Part shown: positions 15,523 to 24,875 of the stretch, one piece after another
How the letters are laid out: the number at the start of each line of letters is the position of its first letter
Numbering within the stretch: position 1 is the first letter of the stretch
Assembly: GCF_002217795.2 (NCBI RefSeq)
Contig: NZ_AP018823.1
Location: 2,356,001-2,420,000 of the forward strand
From: Aquitalea magnusonii
Lineage (GTDB): Bacteria; Pseudomonadota; Gammaproteobacteria; Burkholderiales; Chromobacteriaceae
Reading direction: 5' to 3'
Length of the DNA: 64,000 nucleotides
Notes under the pieces: generated by a model
Databases searched by the model: none
The model's input: the letters and a program-made list of their open reading frames with translations, nothing else
Told to the model about the DNA's origin: nothing
Position numbers and translations under genes: made by a program

Positions 15523-16495
15523 AGTCATCAAGCCTGGCCTGGCTACCTCGGTGCAGGACGCTGGCCGCAACGGCTACTACCACCTGGGCATTCCCCCTTC
15601 CGGGGCGCTGGATCAATATTCATTCCGCGCCGCCAATCTGCTGCTAGGCAATGCGGAAACCGCCGCCGTGCTGGAATGCACCTTGCTGGGGCCGCAGTTG
15701 CAGTTCAGCACGGCCTGCCAGATCGCCATCTGCGGTGCCGCCATGCAGCCACGCATCAATGGGCAGCCACAGGCGGTGCATCAGGTGTTGTCGATTGCGG
15801 CGGGTGACACGCTGGATTTCCTCCCGGCTGCTGCTGGCATGCGTGCCTATCTGGCGGTTTCCGGTGGCATTGATCTACCCGCGGTATTGGACAGCCGCTC
15901 CACCTATGCGCTGGGCGGCCTGGGGGGTTATCAGGGCCGGTGTTTACAGGCTGGCGATATCTTGCCGCTGGTTGCCGCGCCGCCAACAACAGCGCCGGTA
16001 GGCAGAACCCTGCCGGCAGCGCTGCAAGCCACGCTGCCGCGCAAGGCGGAGGTGCGGGTGCTCCCCGGCCTGTATGCGCATCGCCTGTGCGCCGAATCCG
16101 CAGCACGGTTTTATCAGGATCAATGGCGCGTATCTTCAGAATCCGACCGCATTGGCTATCGGCTCAAAGGAGGTGCGCCCTTGCAGTTTCAGCCACGGGA
16201 AGCACCATTTGGTGCCGGGGCGGACCCCTCAAATATCGTGGATGCAGGCTACCCCATCGGTTCCATCCAGGTACCGTCCGGCAAGGAGCCCATCATATTG
16301 CTGCGCGATGCGGTTTCTGGTGGCGGCTACGCCATGATAGGGACAGTCATCAGTGCTGATCTGGACATGGTGGGGCAATTACAGCCCAATCAAGGCATCA
16401 TGTTTACCGCAGTCGACATGCAACAAGCGCTGCAAGCACGCCAACACTATCAGGCAGGCTTGCAGCAACTGAGGCAGGCACTGCTGGACGGCTGA
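15512..16495 (+). CDS. pxpC: 5-oxoprolinase subunit PxpC (KipA / AHS2 family)
   Basis: This 327-residue biotin-dependent carboxyltransferase-family protein (allophanate hydrolase subunit 2) has the typical start VIKPGLATSVQDAGRNGYY, then GIPPSGALDQYSFRAAN and YLAVSGGID. GYPIGSIQVPSGKEPIILL sits near the C-terminus. AHS2 is the other half of the carboxyltransferase region of urea carboxylase. The ATG at 15512 overlaps pxpB by 11 nt. It is the last gene of the operon, and the next gene is convergent. Confidence 0.9.
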   Translation: MHIKVIKPGLATSVQDAGRNGYYHLGIPPSGALDQYSFRAANLLLGNAETAAVLECTLLGPQLQFSTACQIAICGAAMQPRINGQPQAVHQVLSIAAGDTLDFLPAAAGMRAYLAVSGGIDLPAVLDSRSTYALGGLGGYQGRCLQAGDILPLVAAPPTTAPVGRTLPAALQATLPRKAEVRVLPGLYAHRLCAESAARFYQDQWRVSSESDRIGYRLKGGAPLQFQPREAPFGAGADPSNIVDAGYPIGSIQVPSGKEPIILLRDAVSGGGYAMIGTVISADLDMVGQLQPNQGIMFTAVDMQQALQARQHYQAGLQQLRQALLDG

Positions 16496-16519
16496 GCACC
16501 GGATTGCAGGCCGACAGCG

Positions 16520-17686
16520 TCAGCGGTGGAGCACAATGGTATTGCGACCGGCCTGCTTGGCCGCATACAAGGCCAGGTCGGCATGGCGGTACAGCTCCGG
16601 GAAGGAGATGCCTGGCTGCCACGCCGCCAGCCCCATGCTGACACTGTAAGGAATGCTGCCGCCAAGTGAGCTTGCCGGGATGGCGGCAGCGCGCAATCGC
16701 AAGGCATCAGCCAGCGCCTGCGCCTGCTCAAGCGTGGTGTGCGGCAATAACAGGGCAAACTCCTCGCCCCCCATGCGGCCCGCCACATCGCCCGGACGCA
16801 GGCCCTCCTGCAGCAGTGCGCTGAATGCCAGCAACACCTGATCACCGGCCTGATGGCCATGACGGTCGTTGATCTGCTTGAAATGGTCCATGTCCATCAA
16901 TAGCAGGCACAGCGGAAACGCCTGCTCCCAGGCTTGCTGCATCTGCTGCATGCTGCGCGCCTCAAAGCACTGCCGGGTATTCAGGCCGGTCATGCCATCA
17001 TGCTCGGCACGCCAGGTGGCATCGCTCAGCAGTTGCTCCTGCACCATGGCCACGGCCAGCATGGACAGGCCGGGTACCAGCGCGGCGGTCATGCTCATGG
17101 AAAACACATTGACCGGGGTGGTGGCAAACAGGTCGTCAAGACTGCCGTAACCGCTGCCGTAATAGACCAATCGCCCCAGATGCAGCAAGAATGTGAGCAG
17201 ACTGCAGGCCGAACCCAGCCAGTAGACTGCCGCGCGGTGCGTGGGCAGGCGATGGCGGAACAGCAGCCAGGCGGTGGCGGCAAACACGATGCAAATGCCA
17301 CCGGACGCAATCACCACCCGGACCCGTATGCTGTCCAGCAGCAGGGTAAAGCCCAGCAAACCGGCAACGCCCACCACCACCATCAGGGCCAGCGGTCGCA
17401 CATGGGTGGGCCGTCCCAGGAAACGGGCGCAGCCAATGTAAAACAGGCTGGCCGCCAGCAGTCCCAGGCCATTGCTCACTACCACGCTGAATACCAGCGG
17501 CAGCACCGTGCGCAAACCCAGTGCCGGCAGGTAGCCCAGCATGGCGATATTGGCCAGCAACCAGCTGCGGGTTCCGGCAACACCAGCCTTTTTCAATGAC
17601 CATAACTGCACGGTATTGCAGGCACACAGTAATTCAGTGACCACAAATACCGGTAACAGAATGGGGATGCTACCGGGCTCTGCCAT
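16520..17686 (-). CDS. Membrane diguanylate cyclase (GGDEF), paralogue 1
   Basis: This 388-residue protein has six or seven hydrophobic segments in residues 1-210, then a GGDEF domain. The active-site loop is GGEEF and an intact RxxD inhibitory site (RPGD) lies five residues before it, so active, product-inhibited c-di-GMP synthesis is expected. The start at 17686 has GGAAG upstream and aligns exactly with the start of the related cyclase at 43852-45039 (ILLPVFVVTELL against VLAPIFLTTELL; RSWLLANIA against REWLLANVA). It converges on pxpC. Confidence 0.88.
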   Translation of the reverse strand: MAEPGSIPILLPVFVVTELLCACNTVQLWSLKKAGVAGTRSWLLANIAMLGYLPALGLRTVLPLVFSVVVSNGLGLLAASLFYIGCARFLGRPTHVRPLALMVVVGVAGLLGFTLLLDSIRVRVVIASGGICIVFAATAWLLFRHRLPTHRAAVYWLGSACSLLTFLLHLGRLVYYGSGYGSLDDLFATTPVNVFSMSMTAALVPGLSMLAVAMVQEQLLSDATWRAEHDGMTGLNTRQCFEARSMQQMQQAWEQAFPLCLLLMDMDHFKQINDRHGHQAGDQVLLAFSALLQEGLRPGDVAGRMGGEEFALLLPHTTLEQAQALADALRLRAAAIPASSLGGSIPYSVSMGLAAWQPGISFPELYRHADLALYAAKQAGRNTIVLHR

Positions 17687-17832
17687 GCATTGCTTCCGTA
17701 CCGAGATCAAGTTCGCAATGCTATGCCCTGAGTGCAAGCCTGCACAAGTCCATTTAAGCGGACGGGATTACTGTTACATCAAGTAAATGCTCAAGCCATC
17801 TGCGGCGGCTGATGGACCCGCCAGAGCATGAC

Positions 17833-19275
17833 TCACTTGGCGCTAAGCGGGCGGCTTAGCACCTCCCACCCGCCACCCAGTGCCAGGAACAGATTGACCT
17901 GATCCTGCGCCAACTGGCTTTCGGCACTGGCCACCGCCAGCTCGCTGCTGACCATGCTGCGGTCCGCATCCAGGCTGGACAGGTAAGGCGCACGGCCAGC
18001 CTGATACAGGCGGCGGTTCTGCGCGGCGGCATCCCGTGCGCTGTCACGCGCACTACGCAGCAGGGTAAGCCGCTGCAAATCCTTGCCGTACAGGCTGAGG
18101 CTGGTTTCCACTTCACGCAGGGCATTGAGCACCACGCCATCAAAGTGCGCCAGCGCGGTGGCGGAGTCGGCCTGTGCCGCCGCCACGCGGGCGCGGCTGC
18201 CGCTATCGGGGATGGACCAACTGATCAGCGGGCCAAGGCCAAAGCGCTGGGTGGAGCGTTTGCCCAGGTCTTCCAGCACACCGGTGAAGCCGGCTGAGGC
18301 CCCCAGTGTGATGCTGGGATACAGCTCGGCGGTGGCCACGCCTATCATGGCGCTGGACTGCGCCAGCCGCCGTTCGGCCTGTTTCACGTCCGGGCGGCGC
18401 GCCAGCAAGGCTCGGCCATCCCCCACCGGAATGGGCTGTGTCAGTTGCGGCTCCTGCGCGCAGGCCAGTGCCGCCGCCGGCAAGGCTTCGCCCGGCGTTT
18501 TGCCCAGCAGCATGGCCAGCCGGTAGCGGGCCGCATCGCGCTGGGCCTGATAGACGGGCAAGCCCGCCTGTACACTATCCGCCTGCGCCTTGGCACGCAG
18601 CACATCAGTGGCGGTCAGTCGCCCGGCACGCGCCAGCCGCTGCGTCAGTTCCACTTGCTTTTGCTGCAAGCCGTATTGCTGTTGCAATACCTGGTAGCCA
18701 TGGTTGGCCGAGCAGATCTGCAGGTAGCTGCGCACGGTTTCCGCCGTCACGGTGATGTGGGCCAGATCGCGCGCGGCGGCCACCGCCTCGGTATTGGCGG
18801 CGGCAGCCTCTTCGCCGCGGCGCAGCTTGCCAAACAGGTCGAGCTGGTAGGCAACCCGTATCCCCTCATCGCCCAGATTGGTCACCGGCAGCGGCTGCTC
18901 CAGCAACATGCTCTGGCCGGAAATCCTGGAGCGTTCGGCAGATGCCGATACGCTGGCATGCGGCCCGGCTTCGGCATTCACCTCGCGTGCCACCGCCATG
19001 GCTTTTTGCAGATTGGCCGTGGCGGCGCGCAAATCGGTATTGGCAGCCTCTGCCTGTTCCACCAGTTGTTCGAGTACCGGGTCGTGATATAGCTGCCACC
19101 AGCGGCTGGCCGCGGGCTGCGCGCTGGTCAGCTTGCCATCGACATTGGCAAAGCCGGCTTGTGCCGAGCCGCGCTGCAGCGCAGCCTGCTGCGGCAGATG
19201 GTAATCCGGCCCTACGGTGGTGCAGCCGGCCAGCGCGGTGAGGACCAGCCAGGCGGCAGAACGACGGCGGCTCAC
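17833..19275 (-). CDS. NodT-family outer membrane efflux lipoprotein
   Basis: This 480-residue TolC-type outer membrane factor has a lipoprotein signal with lipobox LTALAGC (residues ~12-18) followed by TTVGPDYH, typical of NodT/OprM proteins. Two repeated outer-membrane-factor segments (coiled-coil rich) follow. It is the last gene of an operon in which each gene overlaps the next by a few bases, so it is the exit channel for the HlyD/FUSC pump upstream. Confidence 0.9.
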   Translation of the reverse strand: MSRRRSAAWLVLTALAGCTTVGPDYHLPQQAALQRGSAQAGFANVDGKLTSAQPAASRWWQLYHDPVLEQLVEQAEAANTDLRAATANLQKAMAVAREVNAEAGPHASVSASAERSRISGQSMLLEQPLPVTNLGDEGIRVAYQLDLFGKLRRGEEAAAANTEAVAAARDLAHITVTAETVRSYLQICSANHGYQVLQQQYGLQQKQVELTQRLARAGRLTATDVLRAKAQADSVQAGLPVYQAQRDAARYRLAMLLGKTPGEALPAAALACAQEPQLTQPIPVGDGRALLARRPDVKQAERRLAQSSAMIGVATAELYPSITLGASAGFTGVLEDLGKRSTQRFGLGPLISWSIPDSGSRARVAAAQADSATALAHFDGVVLNALREVETSLSLYGKDLQRLTLLRSARDSARDAAAQNRRLYQAGRAPYLSSLDADRSMVSSELAVASAESQLAQDQVNLFLALGGGWEVLSRPLSAK

Positions 19276-20162
19276 GGCTGGCCTCCCTTGCCGGGCAGCA
19301 CCGCCACGGTGGCAGTGCGACCGGCAATCATGCGAAAGTCGGCCGGAACCTCATCCAGCGTCACCCGTACCGGGATGCGCTGTGCCAGCCGCACCCAGTT
19401 GAAGGTGGGATTCACATTGGGCAGCAAGGTGGCACCGTTGCTGCGGTCGCGGTCCTCGATACCGGCGGCAATGCTTTGCACATGACCGCGCAGCTTGCGC
19501 GCCTCACCCATGATCTGGATTTCCACCGGCTGGTTTACCTGCACCCGGCCCAGTTTGGTTTCCTCGAAGTAGCCGTCCACATGGAAGGAACGGGCATCCA
19601 CCAGCGACAACACCGGCTTGCCGGTGCTGACATAGTCGCCCACCCGCGGCATGCGGTCGTTCAGATAGCCATCCACCGGGCTGCTTACCACGGTGCGCTG
19701 CAAGTTCAGCTTGGCAACGTCCACCGCGCTAGCTGCCGCAGCGACATTGGCTTCATCCTGCTGCACGCGGGCTTCGCTTTGTTCGATGTTTTCCCGTGCC
19801 ACCAGGTCGGCCAGGCCACGGTTGCGCGCCGCTTCGCGCTTGGCCTGTGCCAGGCCGGCACTTTGCATCGCCAGCGCGGCCTCAGCCTGCTTCAGCGCCA
19901 GTGTGTAACGCGCACGATCGATGACAAACAATACCTGGCCCCGTTTCACCAGTTGATTGTCTGTCACTTTCACCTCGGTGATCAGGCCGGAGACATCCGG
20001 CGAAATCTGCACCACGTCGGCGCGGATATGGCCATCCCGCGTCCACGGCGCATTGGTGTAGTAATCCCACAAATGACGCCCCACCATTACGGCGGCCACT
20101 ACCACAATCAGGGTCAGGGCTACCGGGCCCGCTTTTCCTGCCAGCTTTTTCATCATCACCAT
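19272..20162 (-). CDS. HlyD-family efflux periplasmic adaptor (AaeA-like)
   Basis: This 296-residue membrane fusion protein has one N-terminal transmembrane segment (PVALTLIVVVAAVMVG), a lipoyl/barrel-sandwich segment (TRDGHIRADVVQISPDVSG), a hairpin of helices rich in Ala/Gln and a beta-barrel end. TRDGHI and the neighbouring DUF1656 and FUSC genes fit AaeA. The start is one of several ATGs in ATGGTGATGATG (20162, 20156 or 20153); all overlap or touch the upstream stop. It links the FUSC pump to the NodT channel. Confidence 0.88.
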   Translation of the reverse strand: MVMMKKLAGKAGPVALTLIVVVAAVMVGRHLWDYYTNAPWTRDGHIRADVVQISPDVSGLITEVKVTDNQLVKRGQVLFVIDRARYTLALKQAEAALAMQSAGLAQAKREAARNRGLADLVARENIEQSEARVQQDEANVAAAASAVDVAKLNLQRTVVSSPVDGYLNDRMPRVGDYVSTGKPVLSLVDARSFHVDGYFEETKLGRVQVNQPVEIQIMGEARKLRGHVQSIAAGIEDRDRSNGATLLPNVNPTFNWVRLAQRIPVRVTLDEVPADFRMIAGRTATVAVLPGKGGQP

Positions 20163-20359
20163 CCGCGAGTCAGCACGACGAAACCGCCGAGCACGATTAC
20201 ATACAAGGCAAAGTTCATCAGGGAACGGTGCCATACCAGTTTGTAGAAGCCTAGCTGCCCCAGCAGGATGCGCAGGCCGGCGGTCACGCCAAAGGCCAGC
20301 ACCATCAGGATCAGCAGGCTGGGGAAGAACACCCCGTAGATTTCGATTTCACCGATCAC
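20156..20359 (-). CDS. DUF1656 small membrane protein (AaeX-like)
   Basis: This 67-residue protein has two hydrophobic segments and the family start EIEIYGVFFPSL. It is always found beside FUSC and HlyD efflux genes, as AaeX is in E. coli. It probably assists pump assembly, but its role is not established. It overlaps the FUSC gene by 4 nt upstream and the adaptor downstream. Confidence 0.9.
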   Translation of the reverse strand: MIGEIEIYGVFFPSLLILMVLAFGVTAGLRILLGQLGFYKLVWHRSLMNFALYVIVLGGFVVLTRGW

Positions 20360-22428
20360 GGTGTCACGCCTCCAGTAGCCAAGGGTAAGGGGGCGGCCAC
20401 GGCATAGCTGCCGGCTGCCGGAAACAGGGTTACGCGCAGCTCCACCAAGGCATTGAGCACGGTAAGCACATGGTGGTCGCTACGGCGCGATACGGCCAGT
20501 ACCTGGTCCAGCGCGGCATCAATGCGCTGCAGTAGCTGCGCGCGGGTTGGCGCTTGCTGACGCAGCGCCAGTGCCTGGCGGTAATGCGCAGCCACTTCAT
20601 CCAGTACCTGCTGCACTCGCAGGCCGGCCGGGCCGGACAAGGCATTTTCGTCGCGCTGCAGGTGCAATACGCTAAAGCCGGTACGTAACTCGCTAAACGC
20701 CTGCGGCAACTGGTCATGCCCGCTGGCGGCCAGCCGCGGTATCAGTTGGCCCAGTCGGTCCAGCATGCGGGCGGTGAGTTGCGGATAATCGTCCAGTCCA
20801 CGCCCCGCCGCCATGCGCGCCAGGTCGTGCCAACTGGCACGGCGCAGGCGGCGGATGGCCAGCTCGATGCCAAAGGGACGGACCAGCAGGCTGAACAGGA
20901 GCGCAAACGACACGCCCACCACGGTGGCGACATTACCGTTGAAGAAGGCGGTGAAGTCGGTATCGTACGCACCTTGCAGGCTAAGGAAGGTGGCCGTGTT
21001 CACCGTCAGCATCATGGCAATCATGGTGAACTGCGGCCGGGTGAACAGTGTGCCCACCAACAGGAAGGGAATGGCCAGCATGGCCACCAGCATTTCAAAG
21101 GTGTAGGCCGCCGGAATCACCATGAACAGCAGCACCGTGGTGAGCACGATGCTGACCAGCGCCCAGATCAGGAAGGTACGCATCATCGGCGCGGGTTCGT
21201 CCAGTGCGGCAAAGAAGCAGGACGCAATGGCCACCATGATCACGGCACCGGATCCGTCGGTCCAGCCCAACCCTATCCACAGTTGTGACGCCAGAAAGAT
21301 GGCGGTGGACGCCTGCAAGGATGAAAACGCCACCATGCCGTAATCGTAATGCCGTGCCGTGCCGCCTACCGGCCAATGCCGATAGGCCGGTTTCCACGTG
21401 AAGGTGGGGTGTTCTTCTGCCAGCAATTGCTGCAATAGACGGCAGTCCAGCCACAGATTGATCAGTGATTGCACCCGCGCCAGCACATGGGCAATCAGCA
21501 AGGACTGCCAGTCATCGCCATCGGCAATCTGCTGCTTGAGCGCCGCCAGTTGCCGCTGCAGTGCCGGTACCGCCTGGCGGCTGCGATGCAGGTCCGGGTC
21601 GTTCATCCAGTCGGCCACCTGTTGCATCAGCGCCGTCAGGGAGGCAGGCAGCCCGGCAGCCTGCTGTACCAAGGCCTGCCGGGTTTCGGTGAGCGAGGAC
21701 AGGATGGGCAGCAGCATGCTCATGCGGCCACGCAGTTCTCGGGCATGCTTGACCATGGCAAAGCTGGTGGTGTCGTAGGACAAATGAGAGATGAACTGGT
21801 CCAGTGCCAGGATATCCGCCGCCAGCTTGTGACGGCTGGCATGGCTGGCCTGCGCACCACCACCCTGTTGCGGGCTAAGCAGCTCACAGGCCCAGTCGCG
21901 CGTGTCCTGCATCCAACTGCTGATACGGGCCGAAAAAATGGGCGCAACCTTGCCCGGCCATATCAGTGCCGACACCACGCTGGCACACAGGATGCCAAGC
22001 AGGATTTCCTCGCTACGCGCCAGCGCCACGTCAAAGATGGTTTCCGGATGATTCAGCGTCGGCAGCGCGATCATCGGCAAGGTATAAGCCGACAACATGA
22101 ACAGATAACTGCGCGGGGTACGGTCCAGCAGGGAAATGCTCAACAGGCTGCCCGTCCACAAGGCTACGACCAGGCACAGCAAGGTGGGTGCATTGACAAA
22201 CAAAGGGGTCAGGACGACGGCAGCGGAAGCCCCCAGCAAGGTACCGCCAATGCGGTACACCGCCTTGGAGCGGGTGGCTCCGGTCAGCGGATGCGACACC
22301 ACATACACCGTGGCCATTGCCCAGTAGGGCCGTGGCAGTTCCAGCGCCATGGCAATGAACAGCGCCAGCATGGCGGCGGCAAACACCTTGGCCGAAAAAA
22401 ACCAGTCGCGCCAGGAAGGAAGCGTCAT
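20356..22428 (-). CDS. FUSC-family aromatic-acid efflux transporter (AaeB-like)
   Basis: This 690-residue inner-membrane protein has two hydrophobic blocks (residues ~10-170 and ~370-520), each followed by a cytoplasmic region, as in the fusaric acid resistance/AaeB family. Motifs include WAMATVYVVSHPLTGATRSKA and GGTLLGA. Family members expel aromatic carboxylic acids or fusaric acid. It overlaps the marR gene by 4 nt. The substrate cannot be read from the sequence. Confidence 0.9.
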   Translation of the reverse strand: MTLPSWRDWFFSAKVFAAAMLALFIAMALELPRPYWAMATVYVVSHPLTGATRSKAVYRIGGTLLGASAAVVLTPLFVNAPTLLCLVVALWTGSLLSISLLDRTPRSYLFMLSAYTLPMIALPTLNHPETIFDVALARSEEILLGILCASVVSALIWPGKVAPIFSARISSWMQDTRDWACELLSPQQGGGAQASHASRHKLAADILALDQFISHLSYDTTSFAMVKHARELRGRMSMLLPILSSLTETRQALVQQAAGLPASLTALMQQVADWMNDPDLHRSRQAVPALQRQLAALKQQIADGDDWQSLLIAHVLARVQSLINLWLDCRLLQQLLAEEHPTFTWKPAYRHWPVGGTARHYDYGMVAFSSLQASTAIFLASQLWIGLGWTDGSGAVIMVAIASCFFAALDEPAPMMRTFLIWALVSIVLTTVLLFMVIPAAYTFEMLVAMLAIPFLLVGTLFTRPQFTMIAMMLTVNTATFLSLQGAYDTDFTAFFNGNVATVVGVSFALLFSLLVRPFGIELAIRRLRRASWHDLARMAAGRGLDDYPQLTARMLDRLGQLIPRLAASGHDQLPQAFSELRTGFSVLHLQRDENALSGPAGLRVQQVLDEVAAHYRQALALRQQAPTRAQLLQRIDAALDQVLAVSRRSDHHVLTVLNALVELRVTLFPAAGSYAVAAPLPLATGGVTP

Positions 22429-22922
22429 GCGCGCTCCTGCCCTGCAATGGCTGCCAGTTCAGCCGCCAGCCCAGGCCGCTGGAATGCGGCATCCAAGGCG
22501 GCAAACACCCGCAAGGTAGCTTCCAGATCAGCCGCGGCCACATCCTTGAACACCAGCGCGCGCAAGCCCACCAGTTCCACTTCTATCTTGTTCGTCAGCG
22601 CCCTGCCCACGTCGGTAAACCACAGGGTATTGGAACGGCGATCCACTTTGTCCTTTTCGCGGCGCACCAGGCCATCGGCGGCCAGTTGATCGATCACCCG
22701 TACCAGCGACGGGCCTTCAATGCCGATTTCCTCCGCCAGGGCAATCTGGTTGATGCCTTCGCCCAGGCGGCCGATGAAAATCAGCGCCGTGGCACAAGGT
22801 GCGGTCAGGCCGTGACCAAACAACACATCCTGCGAAATGTGCCGCCACTTGCGCCCGGCATGCATGATGGCGCTGGTAATGCCAAGACGCAGCAAGTCCA
22901 CGTTGTCCATAGTGATTTTCAT
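22425..22922 (-). CDS. MarR-family regulator of the efflux operon
   Basis: This 165-residue winged-helix regulator has GEGINQIALAEEIGIEGPSL as part of the DNA-binding domain and a beta-wing LVRREKDKVDRRSN. It is the first gene of the efflux operon, so it probably represses its own operon until an aromatic acid binds. A 34-bp near-palindrome covers its start codon (22920-22953). If translation starts at the second ATG (22910, Met5), the operator lies wholly in the leader. Confidence 0.9.
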   Translation of the reverse strand: MKITMDNVDLLRLGITSAIMHAGRKWRHISQDVLFGHGLTAPCATALIFIGRLGEGINQIALAEEIGIEGPSLVRVIDQLAADGLVRREKDKVDRRSNTLWFTDVGRALTNKIEVELVGLRALVFKDVAAADLEATLRVFAALDAAFQRPGLAAELAAIAGQERA

Positions 22923-22953
22923 ATAAATGATTAGTTTGCTAATGAATTATATG
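22920..22953. promoter_or_regulatory. Putative MarR operator overlapping marR start
   Basis: The arms CATATAAATGATTAG and CTAATGAATTATATG match at 13 of 15 positions around a TTTG centre, with a perfect inner dyad ATTAG-TTTG-CTAAT (22930-22943). The length, AT-richness and position over the first gene's start are what MarR autorepression sites look like. Confidence 0.65.
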
Positions 22954-23062
22954 AACAGTACCCAGAACATGGCAAGCATTTTGCAGACCATCACGCGCTC
23001 TCGCCCCAGTGCGGCCACAACACACCGCCCCGCACACCACGCAGCGCATGCACCATGAAAAA

Positions 23063-23082
23063 AGCCCCTGGGTTCAGGGGCT
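23063..23082 (-). terminator. Rho-independent terminator of the glycine-zipper gene
   Basis: AGCCCCTG and CAGGGGCT pair around a 4-nt loop. On the minus strand the stem is followed by six T's. It lies about 55 bp after the stop of the glycine-zipper gene. The other flank is only weakly T-rich, so action is mainly on the minus strand. Confidence 0.8.
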
Positions 23083-23135
23083 GGTTTTGCCTACATGGCG
23101 GGCTGCCGCGCTTGCACGGGCAGCAACAGGACAAA

Positions 23136-23543
23136 TCAGTCGCGCCAGCGGTAATCCTCTCCCCGCCAGCCATGCTCGCGCCAATCGCGTTCACGCCAGT
23201 GACGATATTGCTCACGCTCACGCCAGCCGGCATGCCAGTACGGACGCGGCGGCGGCATGTAGCGTACCGGTTCCACATAGGCTACCGGCTGGTACACCAC
23301 CGGTGCCGACGGCGGCAAGGGGCGGTAGCGACGCTCTTCATCACGCTGGTAGGCCAGCGCCGTACCGACGCTGCCACCGACAGCACCGCCGATGATGGCA
23401 CCATTGCGTCCGCCAACAGACTGGCCGACGGCGGCACCTACGGCACCACCCAGCGCACCACCAAGAATGGCCGAGGCATCGGCATGTGCCAGGCCGGTAA
23501 ACGACAGCGCCAGTAGCGCGGGAAGCAGGATGCGGGTTTTCAT
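23136..23543 (-). CDS. Secreted glycine-zipper protein
   Basis: This 135-residue protein has a cleavable signal peptide (LLPALLALSFTGLAHA) and then a glycine-zipper segment (ILGGALGGAVGAAVGQ, GAIIGGAVGGSVG), as in SlyB/RcnB/OmpA-like 'glycine zipper 2TM' proteins. The tail is rich in Pro, Tyr, Arg and Trp. It probably sits in the envelope and its role is unknown. The ATG at 23543 has GGAGG eight bases upstream. Confidence 0.8.
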   Translation of the reverse strand: MKTRILLPALLALSFTGLAHADASAILGGALGGAVGAAVGQSVGGRNGAIIGGAVGGSVGTALAYQRDEERRYRPLPPSAPVVYQPVAYVEPVRYMPPPRPYWHAGWREREQYRHWRERDWREHGWRGEDYRWRD

Positions 23544-23732
23544 GGACTGGACCTCCAGTGCGTTGATACACACTCAGCTTATCCAGCCGCAGGTAACGGC
23601 ATGTAAAACAGTGTGAAGAAGCATTGCGCCGGGCGGCACGGCACATATTTGTACACATCTTCCGGCTCACCCTGCCAGCCTGCGGCCAGGTCAAGCACTG
23701 GAACTGGGCATGTCGTAGTCATGCAGAGCGGC

Positions 23733-23738
23733 TATAAT
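23733..23738 (+). promoter_or_regulatory. -10 element of the potassium channel gene
   Basis: A perfect TATAAT lies 29 bp before the preferred start codon. An in-frame ATG at 23737 falls inside it, which argues against the longer reading. No good -35 is visible. Confidence 0.45.
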
Positions 23739-23766
23739 GCCGCATTTGCCAGCGGTCCCCTCACTC

Positions 23767-24744
23767 ATGCGCCAAAGCTTCCCGCGTAAACTCGTGTTCC
23801 TGAGCAGCCTGGTTTTTGCCGCCCTGTTGTTTGGCACTACAGGCTACATGCTGATCGAACACTGGGACTTCTCCGACAGCCTGTTCATGACGGTCATCAC
23901 CCTGGCCACCATCGGCTATGGCGAAACCCACAACCTGTCGCTGGAAGGCCGCTACTTCACCATTGCCCTGATCGTGTTTGGCACCGGCGTGGTCGGTTAT
24001 GGCATTTCCTCGCTCACGCTGATGTTGTTCCAGGGCGACCTGCCGCTTTATCTGAGACGAAAGAAAATGGAAAAACTGATCGCCCACATGCGCGGCCACA
24101 CCATCATTTGCGGTCTGAGTCATACCGGCCGCTATGCACTGGAGGAGTTGCTGGGCACCCAGCACCAGGTGGTGGTGATAGAAAAAGACGAAGCTAACAC
24201 CATGCTGCTGCAAGAGCTGGACATTCCCTTCATCATCGGCGATGCCTCCGAGGATGAAAACCTCACCGCCGCAGGCATCACACATGCGCGCGCACTGATT
24301 TCCTGCCTGAGTGCCGATGCCGACAATGCCTTTGTGGTGGTTACTGCCAAAAGCCTCAACAGCAAGGTTCTGGCCGTGGCCAAGGCGGAAAACGAAAGCT
24401 CGCGCAAGAAACTGCTGGCGGTCGGAGCAGACAATGTGGTGATTCCGTCACATCTGGGCGGCATGAACATGGCCAATATCGTGGCGCACCCGGAAACCCT
24501 GCATTTCTTCGAGCACCTGCACCACCGCTATCCCAACCAGTTCCATGCCCAGGTCCATGTGCTGGACGAACGCTGGGAAGGCCAGCCGCTGGAACGCTTT
24601 CTGCGAGAAGGCTTTGATGGCAAGGCCATGGTGATTGCCCTGGAACGCAGCCCCGGCGAAGTCGAGTTCTCCCCCGGCCCGGAAGTCATCATGCACAGCG
24701 GGGAATCATTGCTGCTGATCAGCACCCAGCCTCACAACAACTAA
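23767..24744 (+). CDS. Potassium channel with RCK (TrkA-N/TrkA-C) domains
   Basis: This 325-residue two-helix ion channel has TM1 near residues 8-28, a pore helix with the selectivity filter TIGYGE (residues ~55-60) and TM2 ending GYGISSLTLMLF. An RCK/TrkA-N domain with the Rossmann start TIICGLSHTGRYALEEL and IIGDASEDE (residues ~107-220) follows. A TrkA-C domain ends the protein. It resembles MthK-type gated K+ channels that bind nucleotide or cation in the cytoplasm. The start at 23767 is preferred because a TATAAT lies upstream and overlaps the longer start. Confidence 0.9.
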   Translation: MRQSFPRKLVFLSSLVFAALLFGTTGYMLIEHWDFSDSLFMTVITLATIGYGETHNLSLEGRYFTIALIVFGTGVVGYGISSLTLMLFQGDLPLYLRRKKMEKLIAHMRGHTIICGLSHTGRYALEELLGTQHQVVVIEKDEANTMLLQELDIPFIIGDASEDENLTAAGITHARALISCLSADADNAFVVVTAKSLNSKVLAVAKAENESSRKKLLAVGADNVVIPSHLGGMNMANIVAHPETLHFFEHLHHRYPNQFHAQVHVLDERWEGQPLERFLREGFDGKAMVIALERSPGEVEFSPGPEVIMHSGESLLLISTQPHNN

Positions 24745-24875
24745 GCCGCCAGCAACGCCCGCGCACAAAGCACAAGGGCCGGCGCACGCCGACCCTGGTC
24801 ATCGCATCCTGCCGCCGCCAGCCGGAGCCAACAGCCCGCGGCATACCCTTTGCCATTATTGCTGGCAGGGCGGAC

